A stretch of DNA of 64,000 nt from Xenophilus arseniciresistens. GTDB lineage: Bacteria > Pseudomonadota > Gammaproteobacteria > Burkholderiales > Burkholderiaceae_C. Each line of letters starts with the position of its first letter. Within the stretch, counting starts at the first letter, position 1. Both the position numbers and the translations under genes were made by a program. A model generated the notes under the pieces. That model worked only from the letters and a program-made list of their open reading frames with translations, did no database searches and was not told the DNA's origin. Positions 56,555-63,243 of the stretch are shown here, one piece after another. Location of the stretch: positions 124,001 to 188,000 of the forward strand of contig NZ_JAQIPB010000007.1 of NCBI RefSeq assembly GCF_028023875.1, given 5' to 3'.

Positions 56555-57565
56555 CTACTTGATCGCGGTGATCCGGTCGTAGTCCTGCTGGCGGTAGCCG
56601 TGTTCCGTGGGCTTGGTGTTCTTGAGCACCGCTTCACGGAAGGCGTTCTTGTCCACCGTGATCACGTTCAGGCCCTTCTTCTTGAACTCCTCGACCAGCC
56701 GCGTTTCGGAGGCGATGATTTCGCGCCCGGTCTTCTCGGCCGCTTCCTGCATCACCTCCGTGAAGATCTTCTTCTCGTCGGCGCTGAGCCGGTTCCACAG
56801 GTTGCCCGAGACCACCGTCAGCAGCGAATCCACGATGTGCCCGGTCAGCGAGATGTTCTTCTGCACTTCGAAGAACTTCTTGGCCTCGATGGTGGGCAGC
56901 GGGTTCTCCTGCGCGTCCACGGTGTTGTTCTGCAGCGCGAGGTAGACCTCGGCAAAGGCGATCGGCGTGGCGTTGGCGCCCAGCGAGCGCGGGAAGGCCA
57001 GGTAGGCCGGCGCATCGGGCACGCGGATCTTCAGGCCCTTCATGTCTTCGGGCTTGGCCACGGGCCGGGCGGCGCTGCTGGTCACATGGCGCGCGCCGTA
57101 GTAGCTCAGCGCCGTGATGTGGTTGCCGGTCTTGTCGTCGTAGCCCTTGGCCAGTTCCTTGAACACGTCGCTCTTCGCATAGGCCAGCTGGTGCTCGGCG
57201 TCGCGGAAGATGAAGGGGAAGTAGCTGATCGACAGCGGCGTGTAGCTGCGGCCCGCGAAGCTGGCGCCGGTCAGCACGATGTCCACTGTGCCCAGGGTCA
57301 GGCCCTGGTTGATGTCGGCCTCCTTGCCCAGGGTGGAAGCCGGGAACACCGTGATCTCGTACTTGCCATTGGTGCGTTTCTTGATCTCCTCGCCGGCCCA
57401 CACGGAGTACTTGTGGAAGGGCTCGGAGGTCTCGTACACGTGGGCCCACTTGAGCTTGGTCTGGGCCTGCGCCAGGCCCAGGGTGCCGAAGGCGCCCGTG
57501 GCACCCACGGCAAAGGCGATGGCGGCGAGCGTGCGCCGGGTCAAGGGCTTGCGGAAGTTCGTCAT
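56555..57565 (-). CDS. dctP: TRAP transporter substrate-binding protein DctP (sugar-acid type)
   Basis: A 336-aa periplasmic receptor. The signal peptide (residues 1-~35, ending LAQAQ) is followed by KLKWAHVYETSEPFHKYS and GLKIRVPDAPAYLAFPRSLG, whose Arg binds the ligand carboxylate. AFAEVYLALQNNTVDAQENPLPTIEAKKFFEVQ continues the family core (key words: EVYLALQNNTVDAQENPLP). This version of the motif is common in receptors for uronic, aldonic and related sugar acids. First gene of the dctPQM operon; GGAG lies 11 nt before ATG 57565. Confidence 0.94.
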   Translation of the reverse strand: MTNFRKPLTRRTLAAIAFAVGATGAFGTLGLAQAQTKLKWAHVYETSEPFHKYSVWAGEEIKKRTNGKYEITVFPASTLGKEADINQGLTLGTVDIVLTGASFAGRSYTPLSISYFPFIFRDAEHQLAYAKSDVFKELAKGYDDKTGNHITALSYYGARHVTSSAARPVAKPEDMKGLKIRVPDAPAYLAFPRSLGANATPIAFAEVYLALQNNTVDAQENPLPTIEAKKFFEVQKNISLTGHIVDSLLTVVSGNLWNRLSADEKKIFTEVMQEAAEKTGREIIASETRLVEEFKKKGLNVITVDKNAFREAVLKNTKPTEHGYRQQDYDRITAIK

Positions 57566-57621
57566 GGCTCGGTTGTCTCCGTCGGTTTGTCTGTCTGTCC
57601 GTCTGTTGTGGATGCTGGCGG

Positions 57622-58386
57622 TCAGGTGTTTTGCTGCGCGCGCCGCCAGCTCGCGCTGAATCGCTGGTGGGATCGGTCCATGTGGGTGTGCATGGCGCTG
57701 CGCGCGCCGTCCGCGTCGCGCTCGGCGATGGCGTCGCGGATGGCCTCGTGCTCGGCGATGGCCTTGCGCCACGAGGCCACGGTTTCGAAGTAGCCGCCCA
57801 GGCGCGTGAAGATGGGGCGCCGGCGCGAGTCCCAGAAGCCCTGCACGGTGTCGAGCAGCACGCCGTTGTCGCAGGCCTGCGCAATGGCCAGGTGAAAGGC
57901 GCGGTCGCCCTCCAGCGGCATCACCTGGCGCGCCGCCATCTCGCCCATCTGCTCGATGGCGCGGCTCATGGCCTCCACATGCACGCGCTTGCGCTGCAGG
58001 GCCGCCAGGGCGGCGGTCTCGCCCTCGACCACGCGCCGCGCGCGGATCAGCTCCAGCGGCCCCCACTCGGGCTCCGCGGCCGGCGCAGGCGAGGGCACCG
58101 CTGCGCGCACAGTCTTGCGCTCGAGCACATACACGCCCGAGCCCGTGCGCACCTCCACCCAGCCCTCGACCTCCAGCGCGATCAGCGCCTCGCGCACCGA
58201 AGGGCGGCTCACGCCGAGCTGGCGCGCGAGGTCGCGCTCGGCCGGCAGGCGCGCACCCGGGGCGAACTCGCCCTGGCGAATGAGCGCGCGCAGCTGGTCG
58301 GCGATCTGCCGGTAGAGGCGCTGGGGTTCGACGGTCTGCAGGGGCACGGGAAAAGTCGCGGGGTTCGGGTTGTCCTGAGTGGCCAA
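57622..58386 (-). CDS. GntR-family transcriptional regulator, FadR subfamily
   Basis: A 254-aa regulator. The N-terminal winged helix reads YRQIADQLRALIRQGEFAPGARLPAERDLARQLGVSRPSVREALIALE (key words PAERDLARQLGVSRPSVREAL). The C-terminal FCD domain has metal/ligand histidines in DRAFHLAIAQACDN and IAEHEAIRDAI. Only TTG 58386 gives the full frame; GTG 58347 (MPLQTVEPQRLYRQ) is an alternative start and may be the real one, because an operator-like motif abuts the TTG. It lies between the two arms of the sugar-acid locus and most likely represses both until the acid or an intermediate binds. Confidence 0.92.
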   Translation of the reverse strand: MATQDNPNPATFPVPLQTVEPQRLYRQIADQLRALIRQGEFAPGARLPAERDLARQLGVSRPSVREALIALEVEGWVEVRTGSGVYVLERKTVRAAVPSPAPAAEPEWGPLELIRARRVVEGETAALAALQRKRVHVEAMSRAIEQMGEMAARQVMPLEGDRAFHLAIAQACDNGVLLDTVQGFWDSRRRPIFTRLGGYFETVASWRKAIAEHEAIRDAIAERDADGARSAMHTHMDRSHQRFSASWRRAQQNT

Positions 58387-58387
58387 G

Positions 58388-58430
58388 TGGTCAGGCCAAT
58401 TTCAGAATACGTGGCATGAAACCGGTCTCA
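58388..58430. promoter_or_regulatory. candidate GntR operator region in the divergent promoter
   Basis: TGGTCAGGCCA (58388-58398) differs by one base from the FadR-subfamily consensus TGGTNNNACCA. TGAAACCGGTCTCA (58417-58430) is a second near-perfect palindrome centred on ACCGGT. Both lie between the gntR start and the first SDR gene and are probable regulator-binding sites. Confidence 0.5.
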
Positions 58431-58489
58431 AATCCGGCCAAACCCGAATCGGGCGCGCCTTGCGCCCCTCAGCAGGAGACAAAGAAGCC

Positions 58490-59245
58490 ATGCGATTGAA
58501 GGGAAAGACCGTGCTGGTCACGGCCGCGGGGCAGGGCATCGGGCGCGCCAGCGTCCTGGCCATGGCGGCCGAGGGTGCCGAGGTCTGGGCCACCGATGTG
58601 AACGAGGCCCTGCTGGCGCGCTATGCCGGCGTGGAGCGGGTGCGCACCCGGCGGCTCGACGTGCTGGACAAGGCCGACATCGCGCGCACGATGGCCGAGC
58701 TGCCGGCGCTGGACGTGCTGTTCAACTGCGCGGGCGTGGTGCACAACGGCACGGCGCTGCAGGCCAGCGACGAGGACCTGGACTTCGCCTTCCGGCTCAA
58801 TGTGCGGGCGCAGATGTGGACCATCCAGGCCGCGCTGCCGCGCATGCTGGTCAACAGCAACGGCCAGGGCGGCCAGGGCCGCGGCAGCATCATCAACATG
58901 GCCAGCGTGTGCTCCAGCATGAAGGGCCTGCCCAACCGCTTCGTCTACGGCACCACCAAGGCCGCGGTGCTGGGCCTGACGAAAAGCGTGGCGGCCGACT
59001 ACGTGGGCCAGGGCATCCGCTGCAATGCCGTGTGCCCCGGCACCGTGGACACGCCTTCGCTGGGCGAGCGCATCAACGCCAATACCGACCCCGAGGCCGC
59101 GCGCCGCGCCTTCATCGCGCGCCAGCCCATGGGCCGGCTGGCGCAGGCCGAAGAGATCGCGCCCGTGGTGGTGTTCCTGGCCAGCGACGAATCGGTGTTC
59201 GCCACCGGCCAGGCCTTCACCGTGGACGGCGGCATCACGATATGA
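58490..59245 (+). CDS. SDR oxidoreductase, 2-keto-3-deoxy-L-fuconate/rhamnonate 4-dehydrogenase-like
   Basis: A 251-aa short-chain dehydrogenase. The NAD loop is VTAAGQGIGRASVLAMAAEGAEVWATDVNE; the D in ATDVN indicates NAD+ preference. NCAGVVHNG, the catalytic Ser in NMASVCSS and Y-x3-K in YGTTKAAVLG are present. The opening (LKGKTVLVTAAGQGIG...WATDVNE) is like the DHRS6/2-keto-3-deoxy-L-fuconate dehydrogenase group. With the FAH-family hydrolase downstream it should oxidise a 2-keto-3-deoxy acid to the 2,4-diketo acid. AGGAG lies 11 nt before ATG 58490. The stop overlaps the second SDR gene. Confidence 0.88.
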   Translation: MRLKGKTVLVTAAGQGIGRASVLAMAAEGAEVWATDVNEALLARYAGVERVRTRRLDVLDKADIARTMAELPALDVLFNCAGVVHNGTALQASDEDLDFAFRLNVRAQMWTIQAALPRMLVNSNGQGGQGRGSIINMASVCSSMKGLPNRFVYGTTKAAVLGLTKSVAADYVGQGIRCNAVCPGTVDTPSLGERINANTDPEAARRAFIARQPMGRLAQAEEIAPVVVFLASDESVFATGQAFTVDGGITI

Positions 59246-59991
59246 ACCAGCTCGACTTCCGCGGCCGCCATGCGGTGGTGACCGGCGGCGCCACGGGGCT
59301 GGGGCTGGGCATCGCGCAACGGCTGATCGCCTCGGGCGGCAGCGTGAGCCTGTGGGACCGCGACGAAGCCGCCGTACAGGCCGCCGCGCGGCAACTGGGC
59401 CCGGCGCATGCGCGCGCCGTGACGGTGGACGTGACCCAGGCCGAGGCCGTGCAGGCCGCGCTGGCACAGACGCTGGCGCATGCGCCGCGCGTGGACGCGC
59501 TGGTCAACAGCGCCGGCATCACGGGCCCCAACGTCCGGCTGTGGGACTACCCCGTCGACGCCTGGCGCGCCGTGATGGACGTGAACGTCAATGGCGTCTT
59601 CCTCTGCTGTCGCGCATTGAGCGCGCACATGCGCGAGCACGGCTACGGCCGCATCGTCAACATTGCCTCGGTGGCCGGCAAGGACGGCAACCCCAACGCC
59701 AGCGCCTACAGCGCCAGCAAGGCGGCCGTCATCGGCCTGACCAAGTCGCTGGGCAAGGAACTGGCCGACACCGGCATCCGCGTGAACTGCGTGACGCCGG
59801 CTGCCGTGAAGACCGCCATCTTCGAGCAGATGACGCCCGAGCACATCGCCTTCATGCTCTCGAAGATCCCCATGGGCCGCTTCGGTACAGTCGAAGAAGT
59901 GGCCGCGATGATCGGCTGGCTGTGTTCCGAGGACTGCTCCTTCTCGACCGGCGCGGTCTTCGACCTCTCCGGTGGCCGCTCCACCTACTGA
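59242..59991 (+). CDS. SDR family oxidoreductase (sugar dehydrogenase-like)
   Basis: A 249-aa classical SDR: VTGGATGLGLGIAQRL (NAD loop), WDRDEAAV (acidic residue favouring NAD+), NSAGITGPN, NIASVAGKDG (catalytic Ser) and YSASKAAVIGLTK. The C-terminal FDLSGGRSTY is common in sugar and sugar-acid dehydrogenases of Burkholderiales. It starts in an ATGA overlap with the first SDR gene. It may oxidise the free sugar or an aldonate hydroxyl upstream of the dehydratase step; the substrate cannot be read from sequence. Confidence 0.88.
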   Translation: MNQLDFRGRHAVVTGGATGLGLGIAQRLIASGGSVSLWDRDEAAVQAAARQLGPAHARAVTVDVTQAEAVQAALAQTLAHAPRVDALVNSAGITGPNVRLWDYPVDAWRAVMDVNVNGVFLCCRALSAHMREHGYGRIVNIASVAGKDGNPNASAYSASKAAVIGLTKSLGKELADTGIRVNCVTPAAVKTAIFEQMTPEHIAFMLSKIPMGRFGTVEEVAAMIGWLCSEDCSFSTGAVFDLSGGRSTY

Positions 59992-60075
59992 TCACCCCCC
60001 CGTCTGGATGGCGCATTGCGTGTGCCATCCCATCCGCTCACTGTGCAACCCAACCTGCAATAGGAAAACAACGAC

Positions 60076-60924
60076 ATGAAACTCGTCCGCTACGGCAAGC
60101 CCGGCAAGGAAAAGCCCGGCCTCATCGACGCCAACGGCCAGTTGCGCGACCTCTCCTCGGTGGTGCCCGACATCGGCCCGGAACAGCTGGGCGATGCGGC
60201 GCTGGCCAAGCTGCGCAAGCTCAAGACCGAGAAGCTGCCGCTGGTGCGCGGCAAGCCGCGCTACGGCAGCCCGGTGGCCAACGTGGGCAAGTTCATCGCC
60301 ATCGGCCTGAACTACGCCGACCATGCGGCCGAATCGGGCATGCCCATTCCTTCGGAGCCCGTGGTCTTCACCAAGGCCAACAGCTGCATCCAGGGTCCCA
60401 ACGACCCGGTGATGCTGCCCAAGGCTTCGGTCAAGACCGACTGGGAAGTGGAGCTGGGCGTGGTCATCGGCACGCGCGCGCGCCATGTGTCGCAGAAGGA
60501 CGCGCTGAACTACGTGGCCGGTTTTTGCGTGGTCAATGACGTGAGCGAACGCGCCTGGCAGCTCGAGCACGGCCTGACCTGGGACAAGGGCAAAGGCTTC
60601 GACACCTTCGGCCCGCTCGGCCCCTGGCTGGTCACGCGCGACGAGATCGACAACGTGCAGAAGCTGGGCATGTGGCTGGACGTGAACGGCCAGCGCATGC
60701 AGACTGGCAACACCAAGACCATGATCTTCAACGTGGCCAAGCTCGTGAGCTACGTGAGCCAGCTCAACACGCTGATGCCCGGCGACGTGATCACCACCGG
60801 CACGCCCCCGGGCGTGGGCATGGGCATGAAGCCGCCCGTGTTCCTCAAGAAGGGCGACGTGATCACCCTGGGCATCGAGGGCCTGGGCGAGCAGCGCCAG
60901 GAAGTGGTGCCGTTCAAGCTCTGA
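60076..60924 (+). CDS. FAH-family hydrolase, 2,4-diketo-3-deoxy-L-rhamnonate hydrolase-like
   Basis: A 282-aa fumarylacetoacetate-hydrolase-family protein. The N-terminal cap (MKLVRYGKPGKEKPGLID) precedes the core FIAIGLNYADHAAESG, WEVELGVVIGTRARHV (metal-binding Glu pair), NDVSERAWQLEHGLTWDKGKGFDTFGPLGPW (key words NDVSERAWQ and KGFDTFGPLGPW) and TTGTPPGVGMG. The whole pattern fits hydrolases that split 2,4-diketo-3-deoxy acids into pyruvate and a 2-hydroxy acid. Third gene of the plus-strand arm, 84 nt after the second SDR gene, ended by a terminator. Confidence 0.9.
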   Translation: MKLVRYGKPGKEKPGLIDANGQLRDLSSVVPDIGPEQLGDAALAKLRKLKTEKLPLVRGKPRYGSPVANVGKFIAIGLNYADHAAESGMPIPSEPVVFTKANSCIQGPNDPVMLPKASVKTDWEVELGVVIGTRARHVSQKDALNYVAGFCVVNDVSERAWQLEHGLTWDKGKGFDTFGPLGPWLVTRDEIDNVQKLGMWLDVNGQRMQTGNTKTMIFNVAKLVSYVSQLNTLMPGDVITTGTPPGVGMGMKPPVFLKKGDVITLGIEGLGEQRQEVVPFKL

Positions 60925-60949
60925 GCCTGAGCCGAGACGGCTTGCAGGC

Positions 60950-60973
60950 AAGGGGCGCGCGGCGCCCCTTTTT
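60950..60973 (+). terminator. intrinsic terminator after the FAH-family gene
   Basis: Perfect 9-bp stem AAGGGGCGC (60950-60958) / GCGCCCCTT (60962-60970) with a GCG loop, followed by TTTTT, 26 nt past the stop codon. Confidence 0.9.
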
Positions 60974-60990
60974 CATCGCCGGGTCGCGCC

Positions 60991-61884
60991 TCAGGGCTTG
61001 CCAGGCTTTTGCTGCAGCATGCGCGCAAAGGCCTCTGCGGCGGGCGACAGGGCCAGTGCGCGCCGCTGGTAGATGAAGAACTCGCGCTGCAGCGCGGGGT
61101 TGCGCAGCGGCAGCAGGCGCACGCCGAAGTTCGTCTCGAAGGTGCGCGCGTAGTCCGGCACCATGGCCACGCCCGAGCCCTTGCCCACCATGGCCATGGC
61201 TGTGGTGAGGTACTCGACCTCGACCACGGTCTGCATGGACAGCGAGGCGTCCTGCTCATGCAGCCGCTGCTCCAGGTAGCGGCTGAAGTCGCTGCGGTAC
61301 AGCACCCAGCGCTGGTCGCGCAGATCGCTCCAGCCCACGGTCTTGCGCGCTGCCAGCGGATGGTTGGCCGCGCAGGCCAGGCGCATGGGCACATGCATGA
61401 GGAAGCTGCGGCCGACGTCGTCGCCGGTGCTGCGCTCGGGGCCGATGCCCAGCTCGGCATCGCCCCGCCGGACGGTGCCCACGATGTCGTCGGCCTTGGC
61501 GTCGGTGATGTGCAGGCCGATGGTGGGATAGGCCTGCTCGAAGCGGGCCAGCACATCGGCCACCCAGGTGCAGGCCAGCAGCTGCGGCGCCACCACGCGC
61601 AGCACGCCGCTTCGCAGCGTGCGCAGGTCGGTGGCGCCCTGTTCGATCTGGCGCAGGTCCTCGAGCATGCGCCGCGCCAGCGGCAGCAGCTGATGGCCGG
61701 CCTCGGTCAGCGTCACGGCGTGGCGGGCGCGGTCGAACAGCTTCAGGCCCAGTTCGTCCTCGGCCTGCTGCACCAGCATGCTCACGGCCGATTGCGTCAG
61801 GTGAAGCTGGCGCGCCGCCAGCGTGAAGCTGCCCGTGCGCGCCACCATCGAGAACGCGCGGATCTGGCGTAGCGAGAGGTTCAT
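60991..61884 (-). CDS. LysR-family transcriptional regulator
   Basis: A 297-aa regulator: MNLSLRQIRAFSMVARTGSF, then TLAARQLHLTQSAVSMLVQQAEDELGLKLFDR as winged HTH, and a LysR substrate domain (GVLRVVAPQLLACTWVADVL). The start is ATG 61884; longer frames upstream run through the operator. It is divergent from the DadA-like oxidase gene (106-nt gap) and should control it together with the hydantoinase-like gene. A perfect 7-bp inverted repeat (61917-61935) lies between them. Confidence 0.92.
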   Translation of the reverse strand: MNLSLRQIRAFSMVARTGSFTLAARQLHLTQSAVSMLVQQAEDELGLKLFDRARHAVTLTEAGHQLLPLARRMLEDLRQIEQGATDLRTLRSGVLRVVAPQLLACTWVADVLARFEQAYPTIGLHITDAKADDIVGTVRRGDAELGIGPERSTGDDVGRSFLMHVPMRLACAANHPLAARKTVGWSDLRDQRWVLYRSDFSRYLEQRLHEQDASLSMQTVVEVEYLTTAMAMVGKGSGVAMVPDYARTFETNFGVRLLPLRNPALQREFFIYQRRALALSPAAEAFARMLQQKPGKP

Positions 61885-61916
61885 GGCCGCACCATTGTGG
61901 CCGCAACTGCCTGCAT

Positions 61917-61935
61917 GAATCAGGAAATCTGATTC
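61917..61935. promoter_or_regulatory. candidate LysR-binding palindrome
   Basis: GAATCAG (61917-61923) and CTGATTC (61929-61935) are perfect complements with a GAAAT spacer, 33 nt from the LysR start and 55 nt from the oxidase start. The T-N11-A pattern of LysR boxes fits within it. Confidence 0.6.
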
Positions 61936-61990
61936 CCGTATCAAATGAACTTTCTTGTCTGATGCCGGCGCCCTCGCAAGAATTCGCCCC

Positions 61991-63226
61991 ATGCACATTG
62001 CAGTCATCGGGACGGGAATCGTCGGCACCTGCACCGCCGCCTGGCTTCAGCGCGACGGCCATCAGGTCACCTTCTTCGATCCGCAGGAGCCGGGCGAAGC
62101 CTGCTCCTTCGGCAACGCGGGCTCGCTTTCGCCCAGCGCCTGCCTGCCGGTGGGCATGCCGGGCATGTGGAAGCGCGTGCCGAACTGGCTGCTGGACCCG
62201 CTGGGGCCGCTGACGGTGCGCTGGCGCTACGCGCCGGTGGTGCTGCCCTGGCTGCTGCGCATGCTGCGCCACTCCTCGCGCGAAGAGGTCACGCGCATCG
62301 CCACCGCGCTGCGCAGCCTGCTGGCGCCGATCTTCGAGTGCTACGACCCGCTGCTGCAGGACGCGCAGGCCACGCAGCTGGTGCGGCGCTCGGGCTGCCT
62401 GTACGTGTATTCGTCGCGCGAGCGGGCCGACCAGTGGCGCTGGGGCATGCAGCTGCGCCGCTCGCTGGGCGTGGAGATGATCGACGTGCAGCAGGACGAA
62501 CTCGAATCGCTGGAGCCGGACCTCAAGGGGCGCTTTCGCTTCGGCATCCTGGCGCCGCAGAACGGCTCCACGCTCGATCCCTGCGCGCTCGTGAAGGCCC
62601 TGCACGCCCATTGCATGGCGCGCGGCGCGGCCTTCGTGCGCCAGCGCGTCACCGGCTTCGAGCGCCAGGGGCGCTCGGTGCAGGCCGTGCGCCTGGCCGA
62701 CGGCCAGGCCGTTCCCGTGGACGGCGTGGTGGTGGCGGCGGGCGCCTGGTCGGGCCGGCTCGCGGCGCAACTGGGCTCGCGCGTGCCGCTGGAAACGCAG
62801 CGCGGCTACCACGTCACCGTGCGCAGCTCCAACCTGCAGCTGCGCCACACGGTGATGGCGGTGGAGAACAACCTGATGGTCAACCCGATGTCCATGGGTC
62901 TGCGGCTGGCAGGCACGGTGGAGTTCGCGGGCCTGCAGGCGCCGCCGCGCTACGAGCGCGCGCAGGCGCTGCTGCGCCTGGGACAGCAGTTGTTCCCGCA
63001 CCTGGACACCTCCGAGACCACCGAGTGGATGGGCCACCGCCCCTGCATGCCCGACAGCCTGCCCGTGATCGGCCCCACGCGCGATGCGCACAACGCCTGG
63101 CTGGCCTTCGGCCACGGCCACATGGGCATGTGCATGGGCGCAAGCACCGGCCGTGAAGTGGCCCACCTGGTGGCCGGCCGCAGCCCGCAGGTGGATCTGC
63201 GGCCCTTCCGGCCCAACCGCTTCTGA
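61991..63226 (+). CDS. FAD-dependent amino-acid dehydrogenase/oxidase, DadA-like
   Basis: A 411-aa flavoprotein of the DAO family. The FAD-binding GxGxxG is in MHIAVIGTGIVGTCTAAWLQRDG; FGNAGSLSPSACLPVGMPGM is the typical DadA second segment. RGYHVTV, EWMGHRPCMPDSLPVIGPT and FGHGHMGMCMGASTGREVA are the C-terminal FAD/substrate motifs. Such enzymes oxidatively deaminate D-amino acids or demethylate N-substituted ones and pass electrons to the quinone pool. The hydantoinase-like gene 17 nt downstream suggests substrates derived from hydantoins or N-carbamoyl/pyrrolidone compounds. Confidence 0.92.
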   Translation: MHIAVIGTGIVGTCTAAWLQRDGHQVTFFDPQEPGEACSFGNAGSLSPSACLPVGMPGMWKRVPNWLLDPLGPLTVRWRYAPVVLPWLLRMLRHSSREEVTRIATALRSLLAPIFECYDPLLQDAQATQLVRRSGCLYVYSSRERADQWRWGMQLRRSLGVEMIDVQQDELESLEPDLKGRFRFGILAPQNGSTLDPCALVKALHAHCMARGAAFVRQRVTGFERQGRSVQAVRLADGQAVPVDGVVVAAGAWSGRLAAQLGSRVPLETQRGYHVTVRSSNLQLRHTVMAVENNLMVNPMSMGLRLAGTVEFAGLQAPPRYERAQALLRLGQQLFPHLDTSETTEWMGHRPCMPDSLPVIGPTRDAHNAWLAFGHGHMGMCMGASTGREVAHLVAGRSPQVDLRPFRPNRF

Positions 63227-63243
63227 ACCCATCGCACATCGCC

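Noticed and set aside
54685-56562. A 625-codon plus-strand frame rich in His, Gln and Asp
   Set aside because: Antisense to dctM and dctQ, which are well supported; composition is that of a reverse-complement shadow.
57586-57608. Short TGTC-type tandem repeat between gntR and dctP
   Set aside because: Imperfect and short, in a non-coding 56-nt spacer on both strands' ends; no evidence of phase variation or function.
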